Source: Bradyrhizobium manausense (GTDB lineage: Bacteria; Pseudomonadota; Alphaproteobacteria; Rhizobiales; Xanthobacteraceae). From it: a DNA stretch of 64,000 nucleotides. The stretch is from positions 1 through 64,000 of the forward strand of contig NZ_JAFCLG010000005.1 of assembly GCF_018129685.1 (NCBI RefSeq), in the 5' to 3' direction. The position numbers and the translations under genes are program-made. The notes beneath the pieces are model-generated. The model was not told the DNA's origin. It was given only the letters and a program-made list of their open reading frames with translations, and did not search any database. Below, piece by piece: positions 59,257 to 64,000 of this stretch. Numbering within the stretch: position 1 is the stretch's first letter; each line of letters begins with the position of its first letter.

Positions 59257-60849
<1,593 letters not shown>

Positions 60850-60862
60850 GGCCACCGCAACC

Positions 60863-60946
60863 GTAGCCCGGATGGAGCGAAGCGAAATCCGGGTCCTCGC
60901 AGCTTGGCAACAGGTCCCGGATTGCGCTTCGCTCCATCCGGGCCAC
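60863..60946. repeat. Intergenic palindrome, family D
   Basis: GTAGCCCGGATGGAGCGAAG with AAATCCGGG is mirrored by CCCGGATTGCGC and GCTCCATCCGGGCCAC. It lies 13 bases after the purH stop, between convergent genes, like the copy at 50280-50362. Confidence 0.9.
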
Positions 60947-60949
60947 GAA

Positions 60950-62335
60950 TTACTCCCGCACCCGCATCAGCAGCACGAACCCCGTCACGAAAAACACCAC
61001 CAGAACGGCCATGCCGGCCTTCTGGCTCGCGGTTGCCGCCGTGATCAGGCCGATCAGCAGCGGGCCAATGAAGGACGTGACCTTCCCGGTCAGCGCGAAC
61101 AGACCAAAATACTGCGCGATCCGATCCTTCGGCGCGAGGCGGATCAGGAGCGTGCGCGAGGCGGCCTGAAGCGGGCCACCGGCCGCGCCGATCAGGCAGC
61201 CCAGCACGATGTAAGCACGCTCGGCGGCTGCAGCGAACAGCGGGCCGCCCGGCACCGGCGGCGCGACCTTGACGAACAGCACGCTGTCCTTGTCGACGAG
61301 CAGAATTGCTGCGACCGACAGCAGCAGGATCAGCATGCTGCCGGCGATGACGCGCTTCGGACCAAGGGAATCGTCGAGCTTGCCGCCGAGCCAGGCGCCG
61401 AAGGTGCCGGCAATGGCGAGAATGATGCCGAACGAGCCGATCTGGATCGTGCGCCAGCCGAAGGTGCCGGCTGCATAGATGCCGCCGAACGCGAACAGCG
61501 ACACCAGGCCGTCAGTGTAAATCATGTTGGCAAGCAGAAACGCGGCGAGCGATTTCTGCTGGGGCAGATCCTTCAGCGATTGCTTGAGATCAGCAAGGCC
61601 TTCGTGCAGTGCCTCGCGCACCGGGCGCTTCGCCGGATAATCCGGCGTGAACAGGAACATCGGCGCGACGAAGACGATGAACCACAGCCCCGTCAACGGT
61701 CCCGCGGCACGATCGCCTTCGTGGGTGACGGGATCGAGCCCAAACAACGGCGTGAAGCCGAGCATTGTGCGACCGGTCTCGGGATTGGCGGCGAGGAAGC
61801 CGAGCACGATGACCAGGCTGACGATGCCGCCGATGTAACCCGTGGCCCAGCCGGTGCCCGAGAGCCGGCCGATGCGCTCCGGCGGCACCAGGGTCGGCAT
61901 CATCGCATTGTTGAAGACGGTGGCGAATTCCGCGCCGACGCTGGCAAGCGCAACTGCCATCAGCAACGGCGGAATGATGGCGTGATTGCCGGGCCTGCCG
62001 ATCCACAGCGTGCAGGAGGCCAGCACCAGGACCGCGCCAAACGCGGCGATCCACGGCTTGCGGCGACCCGAGGCGTCGGCGATCGCACCGAGCACGGGGG
62101 ACAACAGCGCAATCGCCATGCCAGCTGCTGCCATCGCAAATCCCCAGAGCGATTGGCCGGTGGCAGGATCCGGCGCAACGCTGGTGGCAAAATAGGGCGC
62201 GAACACGAAGGTCGTGATCAGCGTAAAATAGGGCTGCGCAGCCCAATCGAAGAAGATCCAGCTGATGACGGCGGCGCGCGGCGGATAGGTCCGCGGGGCG
62301 CTAGCCAGGCGCGCCTCGGGGGCGATCGTCGTCAT
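60950..62335 (-). CDS. MFS transporter of the UMF1/Atg22-like family
   Basis: A 461-residue protein with about 12 membrane helices and the family segment [13 protein letters not shown]. Substrate unknown; Atg22 relatives export amino acids from yeast vacuoles. The ATG at 62335 is taken; a GTG directly before it is also in frame. It is convergent with purH and divergent from the gamma-glutamyltransferase gene. Confidence 0.85.
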   Translation of the reverse strand: MTTIAPEARLASAPRTYPPRAAVISWIFFDWAAQPYFTLITTFVFAPYFATSVAPDPATGQSLWGFAMAAAGMAIALLSPVLGAIADASGRRKPWIAAFGAVLVLASCTLWIGRPGNHAIIPPLLMAVALASVGAEFATVFNNAMMPTLVPPERIGRLSGTGWATGYIGGIVSLVIVLGFLAANPETGRTMLGFTPLFGLDPVTHEGDRAAGPLTGLWFIVFVAPMFLFTPDYPAKRPVREALHEGLADLKQSLKDLPQQKSLAAFLLANMIYTDGLVSLFAFGGIYAAGTFGWRTIQIGSFGIILAIAGTFGAWLGGKLDDSLGPKRVIAGSMLILLLSVAAILLVDKDSVLFVKVAPPVPGGPLFAAAAERAYIVLGCLIGAAGGPLQAASRTLLIRLAPKDRIAQYFGLFALTGKVTSFIGPLLIGLITAATASQKAGMAVLVVFFVTGFVLLMRVRE

Positions 62336-62435
62336 CACGCAGTCCTCATCACAAACAGTTTTGCCCCTCTTAGCGCAATCCGTATAGCATTACAGCGACG
62401 CGTTTGAATTGGCGTGGCGGCTTGGCGGAAATTTG

Positions 62436-64000
62436 ATGATGGCGTCGACACGTCGGACATTTGTCGTACTCATCGCCACTCTGGCGTTTGGTCTTGCACC
62501 CGCAACCGCGCAGGATGCGCGGCGGGTCTATGTTCCGCCCGCGCTCGACACGGTGCATGCTGTCCCCGCCGAACACGGCATGGTCGTGGCGCAGGAAAAG
62601 ATATCTGCACAGGTCGGAGCTGAGATCTTGCGGCGCGGCGGCAATGCCGTCGACGCGGCCGTCGCGACCGGCTTTGCGATGGCGGTGACATATCCGCGCG
62701 CGGGCAATATCGGCGGCGGCGGCTTCATGGTGATCCACTCGGCCGAACGCAACGAGGATATTGCGATCGACTATCGCGAGACCGCGCCTGCGGCGACGAC
62801 GGCGCAAGTTTTCCTCGGGCCCGACGGCAAGCCCGATCCGGCCAAATCGCGCGATTCCGGATTGGGCATCGGTGTGCCCGGCACGGTCGCCGGCCTTGCT
62901 ATGGCGCTGGAGAAATACGGATCGGGCAAGTTCACCCTGGCGCAATTGCTGGAGCCTGCGATCGTGCTCGCCCGGGACGGATTCATCGTCACGGACGACA
63001 TCGCCGACACGCTGCCGGGCTGGTACCCGCGATTGGCACGCTTTCCATCTTCAGCCAGGATTTTCGCAAGGCCCGACGGCGCGCCGCTGGGCGAAGGCGA
63101 CAGGCTGGTGCAGGGCGATCTCGCCGACACGCTGGCGAGCGTCGCAGCGCAAGGACCGCGCGGGTTCTATGAAGGCCCGGTGGCGGAGAAGATCGCCAAG
63201 GCCGTGTCCGACGCCGGCGGCATCATGACTCCGGCAGATCTGAAGGCCTATCAGCCTGTGATCCGTGCGCCGGTGCGCGGCACTTACCGGGGCTACGACA
63301 TCGTTTCGATGCCGCTACCGTCCTCCGGCGGCGTGGTGCTGGTGGAATCGCTCAACGTTCTCGAAGGCTTTCAGCTCGCCGATTTGAAGCAGGGCTCACC
63401 AGCCTCTCTGCATCTGCTGATCGAGGCGATGAAGCGCGCTTACGCCGATCGCGCGCGCTATCTCGGCGATCCCGCCTTCGTCAACGCACCGATCGAGACG
63501 CTCACCTCGAAGGACTATGCAGCCAGGCTGCGCAACAGTATCGCCACCGACCGCGCAACACCGTCGAAAGACATCGTTTCCAGTCCCCCCGCACCGCGCG
63601 AAGGCAGCAACACAACGCACTATTCCGTCGTCGACAGCAGCGGCAATGCCGTCAGCAACACCTATACGCTCAATTTCAGCTACGGCGTCGGCCTCGTCGC
63701 CGATGGCACCGGCGTGCTGCTCAACAACGAGCTCGATGATTTCACCGCCGCGGTCGGTGCCTCCAACGCCTATGGTCTGGTCGGCTACGAGCCCAATTTG
63801 CCCGGGCCGGGCAAGCGGCCGCTGTCCTCGATGTCGCCGACCATCGTGCTGAAGGACGGCAAGCCGGTGCTGGTGACGGGCTCGCCCGGCGGCAGCCGCA
63901 TCATCTCGACCGTGCTCCAGGTGATCGTGAACGTGCTCGACTACAACATGGACGTCGCGGCCGCCGTCGCCGCGCCGCGGCTGCATCACCAATGGCTGCC
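62436..64000 (+). CDS. ggt: Gamma-glutamyltransferase, 3' end outside window
   Basis: The frame is open from ATG 62436 to the window end (521 codons seen). A signal peptide (LIATLAFGLAPATA) is followed by the family segments QVGAEILRRGGNAVDAAV and NIGGGGFMV. The processing and nucleophile Thr (residue 393) lies in NTTHYSVVD, and ends of the family are visible at GSPGGSRI. The enzyme cleaves and transfers the gamma-glutamyl group of glutathione in the periplasm. Two ATGs lie in tandem at the start. Confidence 0.92.
   Translation, partial: MMASTRRTFVVLIATLAFGLAPATAQDARRVYVPPALDTVHAVPAEHGMVVAQEKISAQVGAEILRRGGNAVDAAVATGFAMAVTYPRAGNIGGGGFMVIHSAERNEDIAIDYRETAPAATTAQVFLGPDGKPDPAKSRDSGLGIGVPGTVAGLAMALEKYGSGKFTLAQLLEPAIVLARDGFIVTDDIADTLPGWYPRLARFPSSARIFARPDGAPLGEGDRLVQGDLADTLASVAAQGPRGFYEGPVAEKIAKAVSDAGGIMTPADLKAYQPVIRAPVRGTYRGYDIVSMPLPSSGGVVLVESLNVLEGFQLADLKQGSPASLHLLIEAMKRAYADRARYLGDPAFVNAPIETLTSKDYAARLRNSIATDRATPSKDIVSSPPAPREGSNTTHYSVVDSSGNAVSNTYTLNFSYGVGLVADGTGVLLNNELDDFTAAVGASNAYGLVGYEPNLPGPGKRPLSSMSPTIVLKDGKPVLVTGSPGGSRIISTVLQVIVNVLDYNMDVAAAVAAPRLHHQWL

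Overview
The window is chromosomal DNA from a high-GC alphaproteobacterium, most likely a Bradyrhizobium-like member of the Rhizobiales. This rests on gene families and gene order read by eye: sdhCDAB order, an IalB-type secreted protein, a hemD-Mic60-hemY cluster, an rsmB-heparinase-purH row, and abundant short intergenic palindromes. No database search was run. Almost all of it is ordinary dense housekeeping and metabolic chromosome. I see no insertion sequence, prophage, CRISPR array, rRNA or plasmid function.

Layout. 0.35-3.9 kb: succinate dehydrogenase operon sdhC-sdhD-sdhA-sdhB, with a palindromic element inside the operon between sdhA and sdhB. 4-8 kb: FkbM methyltransferase, VOC protein, a small proline-rich ORF and a proline-rich OmpA-family envelope protein. 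8-16 kb: argG, a PAP2 phosphatase, rlmN, an IalB protein, a dienoyl-CoA-reductase-like SDR, a quinone oxidoreductase, a YkvA protein and pterin dehydratase. 16-24.5 kb: orphan TAXI binding protein, Tat-exported PhoD-type phosphatase, an orphan receiver divergent from a Crp-family regulator, typA behind a possible attenuator, and a flavin amine oxidase. 24.5-27.6 kb: a compact minus-strand operon of hydrolase, DUF2269, NmrA-DoxX fusion and DCC thiol protein. 27.8-34.5 kb: GNAT, ppa, folD, the yggU/yggT pair, tRNA-Ala(CGC), enoyl-CoA hydratase, a glutamine amidotransferase, an SDR and TerB. 34.8-39.1 kb: a minus-strand row of exported hydrolase, cytochrome P450 and adenylate/guanylate cyclase. 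39-43.4 kb: MFS transporter, two small Cys-rich exported proteins, a polysaccharide deacetylase and a small secreted protein. 43.6-47.6 kb: tRNA-Thr(CGT) and hemD-Mic60-hemY. 47.8-51.5 kb: tsaD-gpsA-EVE and topoisomerase IB. 51.9-64 kb: acs, an L,D-transpeptidase, a nuclease, an SdhAF4-like assembly factor, rsmB, a heparinase-like protein, purH, an Atg22-like transporter and a gamma-glutamyltransferase cut by the window end.

Functional links. Respiration and heme recur: the sdh operon at one end, its probable flavinylation helper (DUF1674) about 52 kb away, and the heme cluster between. Translation and RNA functions (rlmN, typA, tsaD, rsmB, two tRNAs) are scattered among them. The most notable non-coding feature is a set of about sixteen long imperfect palindromes of several sequence families, nearly all between genes. 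One has an arm that starts in the 3' end of a tRNA gene and one sits inside the sdh operon. The best candidates for under-described gene systems are the hydrolase/DUF2269/NmrA-DoxX/DCC operon and the hydrolase/P450/cyclase row.
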